A DNA stretch of 64,000 nucleotides, from positions 162,942,559-163,006,558 of the forward strand of contig CAXKWD010000002.1 of NCBI GenBank assembly GCA_964059195.1. Reading direction: 5' to 3'. Under the pieces are notes generated by a model, which worked only from the letters and a program-made list of their open reading frames with translations, had not been told where the DNA came from and did not search any database. The position numbers and the translations under genes were made by a program. Source of the DNA: Ectobius pallidus. Lineage: Eukaryota; Arthropoda; Insecta; Blattodea; Ectobiidae. Shown in pieces: positions 43,041 to 54,876 of the stretch. The first letter of the stretch is position 1. The number at the start of each line of letters is the position of its first letter.

Positions 43041-45746
43041 ATAACTGAGCATGGTACTAGAAGTGAAGAAGTATGTAGAATTGATAACTATCTCATTTGT
43101 GCCAAATATTCTAGATCATCTTACCGAGGAGGGGGGGTAATTATATACACAAAGCAGGCAATAAAAGTCACTGAAATTGATATAAATAACCTGTGTATAG
43201 AAAAGGTATTTGAGGCAGCTGCAATTAAGATAGCCACAAATACTGGCAATATAACCATATTTGGAATCTATCGCTCGCCCTCATCTCCAGTCAATGAATC
43301 TCTGTCACAGCTGGAACTTATGCTAAATAATCATATAACAACAAACTCTAAAGTAATAATAGCAGGAGATCTCAATATTAATGTAGATAACTATGACAAA
43401 ACTTATAAAAACCTAAAAGAATTGTTCAGTACATATAATATCAAAGATATAATCTTGCAGCCAACTAGGGTGACTAACAATTCTTCTACTATTATTGATC
43501 ATATAGCATCTAATATTACTAACACATACTCTACTGTATTTGAAACGCACCTGTCTGATCATTACGCCCAACTAGTAGACTTCATTGTTACAAAGTATGA
43601 AAAAAACAATAAAGAAATCAAAATTATAAGGGACCTAAATTGTGACAACATAAACAACTTAGTAAATAATCTAGCCAGTGAAGACTGGGAAAACATTCTA
43701 TGTAGTAATAATAATGTAGATGAGAAGTGGAGTGAATTTTTTAAAATCTTCAAAACTAATCTTAATGCCACATGTCCACAAAAAAGTATAGTGATAAATA
43801 ATAACGTAAAAAAAACTAAAATGCCAGTAGAAACAAAAGAACTAAAAGAGAAAATGAGAGACATGTATGCTTTATATAAAAGCACATCATGGGAATATTA
43901 TAATAATAAATATAGATCTGTAAGAAGGGATTATTTAAATAGTTTACAAAATGCTAATGCCAATGCTTACAGAGAGAAGCTGGCAAAATCCAATAATATT
44001 AATAAAACAGCATGGAATTTGATAAATGGAACAAGAAAAAACAATAATACACATCAAAATATTAAACTAAAATCAAATGGGGTAATTGTAGATGATCCGG
44101 TTGTCATAAGTCAAAAATTTAATGATTTCTTCTTAAATGTAGCTACGCAGTCACCGAATGCGACAAATTATGTAAATCCTAACTCCTCAGTAAGCTCTTC
44201 TTTCTATCTCTATCCAACCACAGAGAATGAAATACTTAAAATAATTAATAATTTGCCAAATAAAAAAGGGAGTGGCTGGGATGAAATTAGCCCCTGGTTA
44301 CTAAAACGCTGTAAAGATGGTATAGTCAGACCACTAACATATCTAATTAACTTATCCTTTGAACAAGGCCTATTCCCTGACATACTAAAAATAGGGGTAG
44401 TAAGACCAATATTTAAAAAGGGGGATACGAAACAAATTGACAACTACAGACCCATAACCCTAACGTCTGAAATTGCTAAATTATTTGAAAGAGTACTATT
44501 GATACGATTAGACAACTATTTAAGTAAATATAACATGCTACAAAGTTTCCAACATGGCTTCAGAAGGGGACGATCCACTATCACTGCCATAAATCAGTAT
44601 ATTCATGCAGTAATCGAGAATTTAGAAAATAATGAGAAAGTTAGCGCCTTATTTTTTGTTCTGTCTAAAGCATTTGACTGTGTAGACCACAACATTCTGA
44701 TTAGTAAGCTTAGAAACTATGGCATAAGGGGGTTACCTTTAGAATTAATCCATAGTTACCTCACTGGGAGAAGGCAATACACTGAAATTTCTTTTAAGAA
44801 AGGAAAACTAATTCAAGGGGCAAAATCAAAATTAGAACTAGTAAAATACGGGGTGCCACAAGGATCAGTGTTAGGCCCATTGCTCTTTATTATGTATATT
44901 AATGATATTAAATGTCTACAAAACACTTCTGTTGTAACGTATGCAGATGACACTACAGTCGTATGCTGGGATAAATCCTTCGAAGGCCTAAAAGCAACAC
45001 AGAACAAAATTACCACTCAATTAACCAATTACTTTCAGGATATAAACTTGCGTTGTAATATGGAGAAAACTAAAATAATGCAGTACAATAGTACTAATCT
45101 AGGGTTGGTTGTACAAAACAAGAATATTGAGGTAGTAAATACTTATAAATTCTTGGGCGTCTTTGTAGATAATAGACTAACATGGGCACAACATATTGAT
45201 TACATCTGCAACAAAATTAGCAAAACAGTTTACTTGCTAAGATATTTTAGTAACTACAAAAACCTTGATATTCTCAAACTTATATATTATGGCTGTATAT
45301 ATCCTCATCTAACCTATGGGATTGAAATTTGGGGGGCTGCTGCAAAAACACATATGGATAGGCTTCTAATCTATCAAAAGAAATGTATTAGGATCATTTA
45401 CAATCTAAATGCTAGGGAGTCTTGTAGAGAATCATTCATTAATAAAAGAATTCTCACCATTTACTCTTTATATGCCTATAAAGCAATTATGTTACTAATA
45501 GTAAATTATGCTCCAGAAAAAAATCACCATATCCATGAACATAACACGAGAAACAATATGAATTTTTACAGGAGTAATATTAAGAAAAATGTAGCTACGA
45601 AAGGTGTACAATATCAAGGAATCAAGCTATATAATAAATTACCATCAGAAATTAAATCGCTTGCAGAGGTCTCAAAACATCAATTCAAACTAAAACTAAA
45701 AGAATTCCTTACAACAAAATGTCTGTATGGTCTAGATGAATTGTAA
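43041..45746 (+). pseudogene. Endonuclease-reverse transcriptase of copy C, catalytic Asp lost
   Basis: The frame is open from 43041. It has I-T-E-H-G with the catalytic glutamate and G-G-G-V-I-I-Y, and an ATG occurs at 43320. Counting from there: G-D-L-N-I-N (16-21), S-D-H-Y-A-Q-L (79-85), N-Y-R-P-I-T, L-F-F-V-L-S-K-A-F-D (444-453, where the first catalytic aspartate is V447), G-V-P-Q-G-S-V-L-G-P (511-520) and Y-A-D-D (541-544). Despite no stop in about 900 codons, the D-to-V change should abolish polymerisation. The first ~40 residues of the endonuclease are missing. Confidence 0.85.
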
Positions 45747-45983
45747 ACATGTAGTTAGATTAGTTTTAGACTCAACACTGCTGTTATATCAGTTATCATA
45801 TATGAATTATTGTATGTAGGCTATTTAAGTTAAGTTAATGTAAATGTTAATTAGATCAAATTTGTACTAAATTTAAGTTTAATTCAGTATTGCATACTGA
45901 AACATGACAATGCCAGAAACTTGCAAAAGGACTATTGGCTGCAAATAAATATTATTATTATATTATTATTATTATTATTATTA
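43041..45983 (+). mobile_element. CR1/jockey-group non-LTR element (copy C), 5' truncated
   Basis: It begins inside the endonuclease at about 43041 and carries a single open frame to 45746. A 3' untranslated region of about 200 bases follows, ending in an ATT microsatellite tail (45945-45983). Confidence 0.8.
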
Positions 45984-46615
45984 GAAAGCCTCTTTCCCAT
46001 AAAATACCAGCAATAATGTAAATATCCTTAAATATTTTAATGGTGACTCAATAATAAAACTATATTAATTGGCTACTTGTGTCAATACTGAGAGATTGAC
46101 CCGCTGGGTAAAGGAATGAATCAAACTTTTTCCCAACCTCGTAAATCTGCACTACTTTTATTTAGACATTTGTTGGAATATTTATTTTATTTTTTGTTCC
46201 TTTATGCTAGTAATTTTGTCTAATTAGCAAATGCCTTATCAGTTTAATATCTTGTTATGCCCTTTTCATATTTTGATATAATTTAACAACATAAAAATGC
46301 ACACCAGTTACAGTGGGCAGCGAATTGCCGAGGCTTGAAGAGCATACTATCAAGTTATAGTGAAGGCAAGATAATGGTACTTTTTAATGAAAAAATTCTT
46401 TCAAATATTGTGTGATATATGTAGAATGCATTGCAAAGCAATTTGTGAGACGCCTCTTTTTATAGTGCTGCTTATGAAAAAGTTTCCCTACCCTGCAATT
46501 CACAAACCACCCCTTAGATTTTTATATTATCTCTGTCACACAATTTGTATAAAGATCTACGCTTTTGGCCATGTTTCACCAATCATAACCTACATAACTT
46601 ACCCCATATAACCAG
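45984..46615. other. Gene-free stretch
   Basis: AT-rich, no recognised gene. It presumably belongs to the interior of the long-TIR element. Confidence 0.4.
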
Positions 46616-47178
46616 AAGAAATTATTATTATTATTATTATTATTATTGCAATTATCAGTTGCAATAGATAGAGTACTCAAGGTAGAAAGGAGAATAGTAA
46701 GAACCTGTTTAAACAAAAATTACCAAGTAAATGGAGTCTGGAAACTAGCTTCTAATGAAACAGTATATAAAGAAATAGAACCAGTGACAAGTACAATGAA
46801 AAAAAAAACGAATATCATTTTTGGGACATATTTTACGGACACCAGAAAATAGAATTAGCAGAAAAATAATAGAAAAATTATGGAAGAGTAAGAGTAAGAA
46901 AAATATAAGATGGATTACAGAACTTAAGGAAGATATGGCAGAGCTACATATTACAGTAGAGGATTTAATATACAAGACAGACACACTCAAGATATTGAAA
47001 GACAAACACACTACACTACAGATGAAAATCAACAAACAGAGAATAGGAAGAGTAGTTCCAGAAGCAGAAAGAAAATTGCGGTCAGAAAGGATGAAGTACT
47101 GGGCTGACAAAAAGAAGAAAAACCTCAACCAGAAACCTGACTAAAGTGGTCCTATGAAGGCCAAAAAATTAAAATTAA

Positions 47179-47213
<35 letters not shown>
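46616..47213 (+). mobile_element. RTE-like retrotransposon tail flanked by ATT tracts
   Basis: An ATT run (46616-46647) lies directly before the truncated coding end, and an ATT tail (47178-47213) follows it. The element probably inserted into a microsatellite resembling its own tail, so no separate target duplication can be seen. Confidence 0.65.
46650..47144 (+). pseudogene. C-terminal domain of an RTE-like reverse transcriptase
   Basis: The frame gives V-E-R-R-I-V-R-T-C-L, G-V-W-K-L-A-S-N-E-T-V-Y-K-E-I-E and T-M-K-K-K. After a frameshift near 46810 it continues G-H-I-L-R-T-P-E-N-R-I and on to a basic end at stop 47142-47144. This corresponds to the region after the thumb of RTE-like enzymes. 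The catalytic core is absent. Confidence 0.65.
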
Positions 47214-47217
<4 letters not shown>

Positions 47218-47469
47218 ATATTAATATTACTATCAATACAAATTAATACTCTACAATATTCTACACAATGTAATATTAATATTAATACTACATATGTTAA
47301 TATTACTGTATAAGAATATTCCTTAGTTGTGTAATTTCTACACAAATGTACATTCTTTAACAAATTTTCATCAAATTATACTAACGTATCCTCTAGAATG
47401 AAGAATATTTTCTAGGCAACAAAATATTAGACCAAATCACCCTTTAGCTGTTTTATCTCAATATACGAT

Positions 47470-47585
47470 TGGGGAAACCATGAGAAAACCCATGTCAAAT
47501 TGGCCGGCCATGGGATTTGAACCTGGGACCTTCCAAATGCGAGTCTAAGACGTTACCATCTCGCTCGGTTAACAGATTTTAAAGA
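47470..47585 (-). mobile_element. tRNA-derived SINE, family B copy 2
   Basis: On the minus strand 'gcgagatggtaacgtcttag' forms the promoter's first half and GGTCCCAGGTTCAAATCCCA the B box. The body 'ggccaatttgacatggg' is shared with 39650-39795. Confidence 0.75.
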
Positions 47586-47736
47586 CAGTGCAATTAAAGA
47601 ATCAGTGTTCAATAATGATATTCTGCAGAGGTTCCTTCTTATTTAGTCATCCTGATATAGGTGCACATATAAAGACAAACGAAGTTTTACTTTTGTAGGC
47701 CTAAAAGCCTATGTAAATATGATTAATAACAATTAC

Positions 47737-47741
<5 letters not shown>

Positions 47742-47769
<28 letters not shown>

Positions 47770-47773
47770 TACG
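47742..47773. repeat. AAT microsatellite
   Basis: About ten ATA units. The surrounding 47586-48085 has no recognised gene. Confidence 0.9.
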
Positions 47774-48539
47774 GTACAACAGTAATAATAATAATGTCTA
47801 ATATATTATTTACCTTTTTCTCTTAGTTTTTTTTCCTTCCTGGTAAATTCAGCCGTTTAGATTTGTTTTCCCTTTTGTAATCCTGCTCCGTGAACATCAA
47901 ACATCAAACATCTTTGATTTTTGGAAAGATGTGGAATGAAATGTTACAGTCAAGCTTCTTGCAATCTGAGAAATTACTGTTACACAAGGCCACAGCACAT
48001 CTCTGGTCCAGCATAATGGTTCAGTTATTTGCTAAAGCACTTTCTAATTAAGTATACTGTACTATTGAAATCAATATTTATTACTAAATTCTATCTTAAA
48101 AGACTCACTTGAAGAACATTCAGGACACAAAAATAAAAAAAATTGTCACATAGTCAAATTCACTTCTCTCGCCATGAATTTTGTGTAATGGGTGATATAT
48201 ATATATAAAATGAAATAAAAACATTTGTGTCAGCTTTTTAAGGTTCTGTTTTAACCATCAGTAGGGATGTTGTGTATAGATTATTTCTGCACAAATTTCA
48301 CAGGAATCCAACCAAGGGTTAATTAAAGGTTGTGAGTTTAATCATAAAGTTTGAGCATTTTCTAAACTAAGTATAAGCCGGGAAGAGCCCAAGTTGGAAA
48401 CTTGTGATGTCACACATCCCACCTGCTAGCTGCAAACTCGCCGGAATATGTAACCTCTGTAGTTTACTAGCTTTGGTTATTTCTGTGTTGGGCATAAGGT
48501 TATATTTTATATAATGATATGCTGGAACTACCACTCCCG

Positions 48540-49005
48540 GAAGGATGTAAAATAATAGCCTAGGCAGATGACGCGTTACTGATGTGTTATGCCAAAACAG
48601 TACCTATTCTCAATAGTAATGTTAATTCAGCATTAGATAAGTTATACCAGTGGGGCAGGAGAAATAAACTAGAATTCAACCCTAGCAAAACAACTGCAAT
48701 GATAATTACAAGAAAACGCAATCTCCTAGATCCAAAGGAACAAAGAGGATGTCAAATTAGTCAGCCACTTTTCATATTTAGGTGTCATCTTGGATACTCA
48801 CATAACATTTAGACTACATTTTGATCGTATACCTGCCAAATGCAATAAATTCCTCGCTGGTTTGGCATTGGCATCGAGACCAACTTGGGGGATGAACTCA
48901 GATGCATTACAAATTATTTATAGAGGGGCTGTAGTACCACTAATACTGTACTGTGCCCCTGTTTTTGTTAAATGTGTTGGGTCCCGGGAAATGAGGCTTT
49001 AAGAA
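48540..49005 (+). pseudogene. R1-like non-LTR reverse transcriptase fragment
   Basis: Shifting frames give A-D-D-A-L-L-M-C-Y (polymerase A-D-D motif near 48570), W-G-R-R-N-K-L-E-F-N-P-S-K-T-T-A-M, Y-L-G-V-I-L-D-T-H-I-T-F (near 48790), and P-L-I-L-Y-C-A-P-V-F. This order is typical of R1/I-type elements. Both 5' and 3' parts are missing and two frameshifts are present. It starts just outside the long-TIR element. Confidence 0.7.
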
Positions 49006-49009
49006 ATTA

Positions 49010-49585
49010 AAATATATAAAAGTATTTAATTTAGCATTGTACTCATTTAAGCCATGAACGAGTTGGAATTTAACACATAACCAGAGTCAGGATGAGAGAA
49101 ACCTTATCTCCTGAGAAATTGTAAGCTAGCAGTATCAACTAGTCAGTGCAATTCACTGCAGTGCATGTGGGAAATGCAAGGTCTGCATTTTCTTAGCCCC
49201 TGAAGGCTAGCAATGTAGGCAACCCGTATGTCACCCGCTGCTGACAAAGGTAAAATTTAATTCGCGTTTTTAATTTAGCTGTGATGTTTGATTGGAGAAA
49301 TTTATAATTAGCAGGCAGAATTATGTTTGCAATCGGAGATTTTACGACTTGCTAAGGGCAAGATTGAGAAGTCAGACAGAAGGACTGAAAAGACAAGGAG
49401 AGTGTGGGGCAACGTGATTAATTTTTGTTTTTGTGTGATTTTTCGAATGAAGATGGAATCACTCATGGATCTTTGTTTTAAGGCAAGTTCCTGTTCAACG
49501 AACATAAAAATCTGTAAGTACTGAAATTAGTATTTTTACTTAAAAGTGTTCTGCAAAAATCCGGATGTGTAGTAGATTTTTACGA
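49010..49585. other. Gene-free stretch
   Basis: No recognised feature. Confidence 0.35.
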
Positions 49586-49589
49586 TGGT

Positions 49590-49905
49590 TAGCTAAACTC
49601 GCTAAGAGATAGCGAATGAATGAATGTTGAAGTTTCATTGACTTGGAAATGCCAGTCTCTTGTGCTAAACGTTTCAGTGATTTTTGGGGTGTGTGTTCTA
49701 ACCTGGCTCTTATTTCATTCAGCTTCTCTTTGTCAATAAAGGCCTTGTTGAACTAGTTTTCTGTTCAAAAAAGATCCTGACAATATTCACAAGATAATGA
49801 ACAGTTGACCTGCTAGGAACTGTTACATCTGAAAAATTATGATGGAATGTTGTCAGATACTATCTTGCAGAAGAGTATTTCACATATGTATCAAACAGAA
49901 AAATA
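49590..49905 (-). pseudogene. Helix-turn-helix (transposase-type, DUF4817-like) fragment
   Basis: On the minus strand, from 49850 downward, frames give V-P-S-R-S-T-V-H-Y-L-V-N, then a basic linker, then P-K-N-H/S-V motifs and R-L-A/F-P-S-Q. These resemble the paired HTH 'P-S-R-S-T-V..L-V-N-K-F', 'L-T-E-E-K-L', 'S-P-R-K-S-L-R-R-L' pattern common in insect mariner-related proteins. Several stops; DNA-binding part only. Confidence 0.6.
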
Positions 49906-50458
49906 TGTTGTTCTAATCTAAGATGTACTCAACCACTAATGAATAACTTATCTTAAACATCACAATTTACTACTAATGTGCACAACTGTCCTTCACAAGC
50001 AACAGATAAAACTCAACTGCTGTGAACAGCTGTAAGAGGCAGGCAGCAGACACTGGAACTGTTGTCCAGTCCTAGGCTGCCCGCCTGGCAGACCGATCAA
50101 TCTATGGATACACTGTACATGTATCAGAAAATGGCCAACTGTTCATAACTACATCAGATTTAGCCTAATATACACTGCAAAGAAAGAATACAATGCTGCT
50201 TGCAATGGCTGCAAAGTTATCAGCTTCTAGACTATACTTAGTTATTTGAGAAATAAGGGTAAATGCATATTTGGCACATTTCTTACAGGTTTATATATTT
50301 TATTCAATTAAAACATTGCTTAATGTGATAGTTACCTGCTTCTTTGAGAATCAATTAACAAATTTTTCTTCAAAATTCAGAAATCTAACCAAGGATGGAA
50401 TGTCATGGTGGATATATAAGATATGTAACAATTTTTAAAATATTTACTTTATGAACAA

Positions 50459-50464
50459 TTTATT
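50459..50464 (-). promoter_or_regulatory. MRPL49: Polyadenylation signal of mL49
   Basis: AATAAA on the minus strand, 37 bases after the stop codon at 50504-50502, which would give a very short 3' untranslated region. Confidence 0.6.
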
Positions 50465-50501
50465 TACTTTTAGTATATACAATGACTGATTTCAAGACTT
50501 T

Positions 50502-50648
50502 TCAAAATCCTTTACTTTGTAACCATTCTTCCACGATACTAACATAGTCACCTCTCACTCGAATGTGACCACACACTTCATGAACTTGCATATGGATGTG
50601 TTTTCCACTTCGTTGTTCCAAATAGCTTTTCAATTCATCTTGCAGAGC
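50502..50648 (-). CDS. MRPL49: Mitochondrial large-subunit ribosomal protein mL49, last exon
   Basis: An acceptor TGTGTTACAG precedes 147 bases in phase 0 ending in TGA. The exon encodes 48 residues, A-L-Q-D-E-L-K-S-Y-L-E-Q ... V-H-E-V-C-G-H-I-R-V-R-G-D-Y ... E-E-W-L-Q-S-K-G-F. This is the C-terminal half of the Img2 domain: the mL49 family ends with a 'V-N-E-V-x-G-x-I-R-I/V-x-G', 'L-K-x-x-L-x-x-K/Q-G-F' pattern. The protein is a structural component of the mitochondrial large ribosomal subunit. The preceding exon is at 61148-61275, and the splice joins '...G-D-I-W' to 'A-L-Q', exactly the family order. The exon has no damage and a codon-like pattern unlike the surrounding repeats. Confidence 0.9.
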   Translation of the reverse strand, partial: ALQDELKSYLEQRSGKHIHMQVHEVCGHIRVRGDYVSIVEEWLQSKGF

Positions 50649-50927
50649 CTGTAACACAAAACAAGGAAATAAGCATGTGATGCTAACTGCATTTTCACAG
50701 ATGTAATATGCAGATATGTTTTTACTGGATTATATGGTTTAAATTATCTGGATTTTAAAAAGTTCAACTTATCAGGGTCCGAATTAATGAGGTTCCACTA
50801 CATTTCTGTTTTAAAGGTTTCAAATACACAGGTCTGAAAATTTTTAATCACCACCATTAGCTCCATTAATTAAGATAGGTTAAAATCACAATCAGTTCAC
50901 AAATGTCATTATAAAATCTTTTCTTGA

Positions 50928-50968
50928 GTTGACGACATGTTTCGGACTCAATAGTCTATCTTCAGGTC
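50928..50968 (-). ncRNA. Degenerate type I hammerhead motif of a Penelope-like element
   Basis: On the minus strand, core CTGAAGA (50965-50959, fits C-U-G-A-N-G-A), a short stem II GACT/AGTC, then GAAAC (50943-50939). Stem III is ACATGT and the cleavage triplet is GTC. The following GTC pairs with the preceding GAC as stem I. Two unpaired bases beside stem II make activity doubtful. It lies downstream of a GIY-YIG remnant of the same strand, as expected for a Penelope-like terminal repeat. Confidence 0.55.
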
Positions 50969-51114
50969 TAAAAAAGATAAAATAACTAAAGCTGAGATTA
51001 CCAGAAGTGTAAAAGTTGTGGTTCTGTTACCTAGTGCTTAGAGTAGGCCTCCCTGTAGTGATCATGCTGCTTGCCCTGTTTCTATGCCAGCAAATGTGAT
51101 AGAACTGAGAGTAA

Positions 51115-51345
51115 CATTTACTGGTCCCATTTACAGAGTTCGAAAATTGATTGTAAGAATCAATTACTTCGCTGAGTGTGTGGTTTTCTTTTATAAATTT
51201 CGAGCCTTTCCCAGACATTCATTTTATTTCCTTTTGTTTCTGTGTGGTGTTTGACATAATTAGATTGGTCTTCTCTGTTGTATCTGAAATCACTAATGTG
51301 TTCTTTGTATCTGGGTCAATCCATATGAAATCATCCAATAATAAA
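51115..51345 (-). pseudogene. Penelope-like element: C-terminal GIY-YIG endonuclease remnant
   Basis: The minus-strand reading from about 51325 gives R-Y-K-E-H-I-S-D-F-R-Y-N-R-E, then Y-V-K-H-H, K-G-N-K-M-N-V-W-E-R-L-E-I-Y-K. This is the conserved C-terminal part of Penelope-like proteins (pattern R-F-K-E-H, x-A-K-H-x, L-E-x-x-E-I-Y-K), containing the catalytic E-x-x-E-I-Y region of the GIY-YIG nuclease. A stop follows near 51165. The upstream polymerase is cut off where the foldback element starts. Confidence 0.7.
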
Positions 51346-53682
51346 ATAATTTGTTGCTGACCTATTTTATTTTATTTTTAAGTATATATTTTCTGATTCT
51401 ATGTGTATCTGGGAGTACAAAACCATTTTTTCACATTTTTATCACTAACGCTTCGGCAACTAGTGGCCATTTTGCTTAGAAGGATCTGTCATTTTTGGCA
51501 TTTTCAAAGGTTAGCGGTAAGTTAAATAACTATTTTATTTATGAAGATATCAACTTGAAATAAAAACCATCTTAATCTACAAGAAACAGTCTACAGTTCA
51601 TGTTATGACCAAAAATTTGATAGGGCTTAAGGAAATAATCTAAAACTTTATTAGAAAATGCAGTTCCGATTAGAAAAAATTAACAACTTTATAAAACTTT
51701 TTTTCATAGAAGGGATGAAAACACATGTAGATATAGTAGATCACTAGATGCTAGTAAAATTTGAGATCATTTATATAAATCCTTTAGGTTTTATGAGTCT
51801 TCAAATATCGAGATTCTGCAAAATTGTTGATTTTCAAATTAAAATATCTCAAATGGGACCAAACAGAAAAATCTGAAATTTTCTCTAAATATTCCTCTAG
51901 TGCCTAGTAATCAACATATAACATTTCATCACTGTGTTCTGACCAGAAGTATTTTATTTTTAATAAAGAAAATGCTAAAAAATAACACTGTCAAATGAGC
52001 GAATAACGGTGTTAAAATACAATAAAAATTGTCAAAAATAATATCATTATTTGTTGTTGTTAGTAAAATTAAATATATCATAAAACTAACATATTAAATG
52101 TTCCATGATAGTAGTCATAGTGATCAATACTCCAGCAGAAGGAGACCATATTGCCACATTTGCTGAGCAAGCCAGAATATGCTGACTTGAAAAAGGCAAG
52201 TCTCTGCAGACTCCTCTGTAGCTCCTTTGTTCAGTAATCAGTAGCTGTGCTTCACTGAAGATATCAAAAAAGTTGCCCCTTCAGTTAAAAAAATTGTTTA
52301 TTTTAGTGATGGAGATGGTAGCCAGTACAAAAACAAAAATCCCTTTAGGCAGGCCTACAGGCTGAGGTAAATTTCGAAGTGCTTTTGGTTTAATTTATTA
52401 TCGCTGCGCAGCACTCTTCTTTTTTAGCCTTGGCATGGCAAACCTGCAGTAAAGAGGAAGAGCCTACAATCATTTGTTTTAACAACAAGAATAGGATATA
52501 ATATTCTGGGAGGCCGTGCGCAAGATCAGCAATGAATAAAATTAGCAAAGCCGCTAAACAAGACAAAATTATGATATTATAATAATTCTTTTAAGTGTTA
52601 TTATTTTCAAACATTAAAATCTCGCGTCATATGAGAGCAATCAAGAAACTATTTATTGATTTGTAGAGTACCCATCAAGAGCTTTTCAACGATACCCCAC
52701 AAGACGTGGTTTCAAAAGTTTCGAATTTTCATCCCCCACCCCCACTCGAACCCCCGAATCGTTGGTGTCACTGTGAACTCCATAGGGAGTACACTAATTT
52801 ATTCAAACAAAGTTTCCCTCTATACTTCATAGGGGCCGAGATATACATTTTTTAAAATATCAACCCCCTCCCCGACCACCCCCTTGGGCCAAATTTGCTC
52901 ATTAACGAACTTGTCCGAACTATTGGGCCTAGAAATGACATAATAAAATTTGGTTCAAATATCTTCAAAATTACGGCTGCTAGCGTGTAAAGGTATATAT
53001 ATATAAATATCACAATTTTTTTTTTTTGAACGGGCGGTGGTTTCGTACTTAGGGGAGCATGAAACATAAAGATATGAAAGAATTTTTCGAAAATCATAAC
53101 ATGGTATCCATTGCAATAGGTAGATTTTTCTTCGAAATGTACCTAAAAATAACTTTTTGAATATTTGCAATCACTTTGAAGCTGAATAGCATTTTTTTGC
53201 CACTTCTAATGGAAAGAATGCTTGCGATGGGATTAGAGGGGTTACAAAGAGGGCTGTCTCGATGGCTAGTTTGCAAAGACCATATTTGGACCGGATACCT
53301 TCAGCAGAAGAAGTGTTCAAATTTTGTTCTGAAGAAATTAAAGGTATTTCCTACACACTTGTATAAACATTTTTTAAACCTTTGGCTCAGCTGTGGAACA
53401 AACTTCTAGCATCATAAGGTGTTACGTTCACACAAAAAGTGATATTTATGGTGAACACAGTATTTCCATTTTGCCCAAATTTGAAATAAGACCTTTCGAA
53501 GTAAAGGACATTGTTGCCTGCATTATGATCAGAACTGGTGGTTTTGTGAAATTGATATTTTTAGGTAGCTACCTATTGCAATGGATACCACTTCATGATT
53601 TTCGAAAAATTCTTTCATATCTTTACGTTTCATGCTCCCCTAAGTACGAAATCACCGCCCGTTCAAAAAAAAATTTTTGTTA

Positions 53683-53689
<7 letters not shown>

Positions 53690-53731
<42 letters not shown>
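53690..53731. repeat. TA microsatellite in the right arm
   Basis: About twenty AT units. The left arm has only a short version at 52996-53004, so the tract expanded after the arms formed. Confidence 0.9.
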
Positions 53732-53733
<2 letters not shown>

Positions 53734-54576
53734 TTACACGATAGCGGCCGTAATTTTGAAGATATTTGAACCAAATTTTATTATGTTATTTCTAGGCCCA
53801 ATAGTTCGGACAAGTTCGTTAATGGGCAAAATTGGCCCAAGGGGGTGGTCAGGGGAGGGAGTTGAAATTTTAAAACATTTATATCTCGGCCCCTATGAAG
53901 TATAGAGGAAACTTTGTTTGAATAAATTAGAGTACTCCCTATGGAGTTCACAGTGACACCAACGATTCGGGGGTTCGAGTGAGGGTGGGGGATGAATATT
54001 CGAAACTTTTGAAACCACGTCTTGTGGGGTATCGTTGAAAAGCTCTTGATGAGTACTCTACAAATCAATAAATAGTTTCTTGATAGCTCTCATATGACGC
54101 GAGATTTTAATGTTTGAAAATAATAACACTTAAAAGAATTATTATAATATCATAATTTTGTCTTGTTTAGCGGCTTTGCTAATTTTATTCATTGCTAATC
54201 TTGCGCACGGCCTCTCAGAATATTATATCCTATTCTTGTTGTCAAAACAAATGATTGTAGGCTCTTCCTCTTTACCGAATTCAGTTCTTATTACTGCAGG
54301 TTTGCCATGCCAAGGCTAAAGAAGAAGAGTGCTATGCAGCGACAATAAATTAAACCAAAAGCACTTCGAAATCTACCTCCGCCTGTAGGCCTGCCTAAAG
54401 GGATTTTTTTAAGTGAAGGGGCAACTTTTCTGCTATTTTCAGTCAAGCACAGCTACTGATTACTGAACAAAGGAGGTACAGAGGAGTCTGTATTGCTCAG
54501 CAAATGTGGCAATATGGTCTCCTTCTGTTGGAGTATTGATCACTATGACTACTACCGTGGAACATTTAATATGTTA

Positions 54577-54876
54577 AGATATGTATAAGCATTCATGAAC
54601 CACAGATTATAGTCTCTGTTGGACATTACATGAGAATATTATAGGAGAAAAATTCCTCCGACACTGAGACTAGAACCCAGGACCTTTGGCCAATGCTCTA
54701 CCAACTGAGCTAAGCTGGAGCTCAATTCACAGCACCAGATGGAACCTCTCTCCTATGACTGATTGCCCTAATGGTCTACCTCACAGACAGACAAGTCATG
54801 TCATATGCAGTCCGGCTTAGCTCAGTTGGTAGAGCATTGGTAGAGCATTGGTATGAATTTTTCTTCTATAATATTC
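54577..54876 (-). mobile_element. tRNA-derived SINE (family C) with internal inverted second copy
   Basis: It is flanked by TTTAATATGTTA (54565-54576 and 54877-54888). It interrupts the right foldback arm at a point continuous in the left arm near 52090. On the minus strand it has an A box (GCTTAGCTCAGTTGGTAGAG) and a B box (GGTTCTAGTC). Toward the right end, a second partial tRNA-like unit occurs in plus orientation (54817-54850), with 'gagcattgg' duplicated, and the outermost 'gaatattata' ends are also inverted. Confidence 0.75.

Larger units (their letters stand above)
42352..48468. mobile_element. Large DNA element with ~385-bp TIRs
   Basis: 42352-42735 and 48085-48468 are inverted copies at roughly 80-85 percent by eye. 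Matching blocks include 'agtaaacta', 'atattccgg', 'gaaaatgctca', 'gattaaactc', 'ctactgatggttaaaacaga' and 'caaaattcat'. Between them lie internal repeats, a CR1-group element, an RTE-like tail, a SINE and microsatellites. No transposase is seen, so superfamily is unassigned. I could not define a target duplication. Confidence 0.65.

Noticed and set aside
53176..53409. 77-residue plus-strand frame in the foldback spacer
   Set aside because: No recognisable motif, and the frame is no longer than chance frames nearby.
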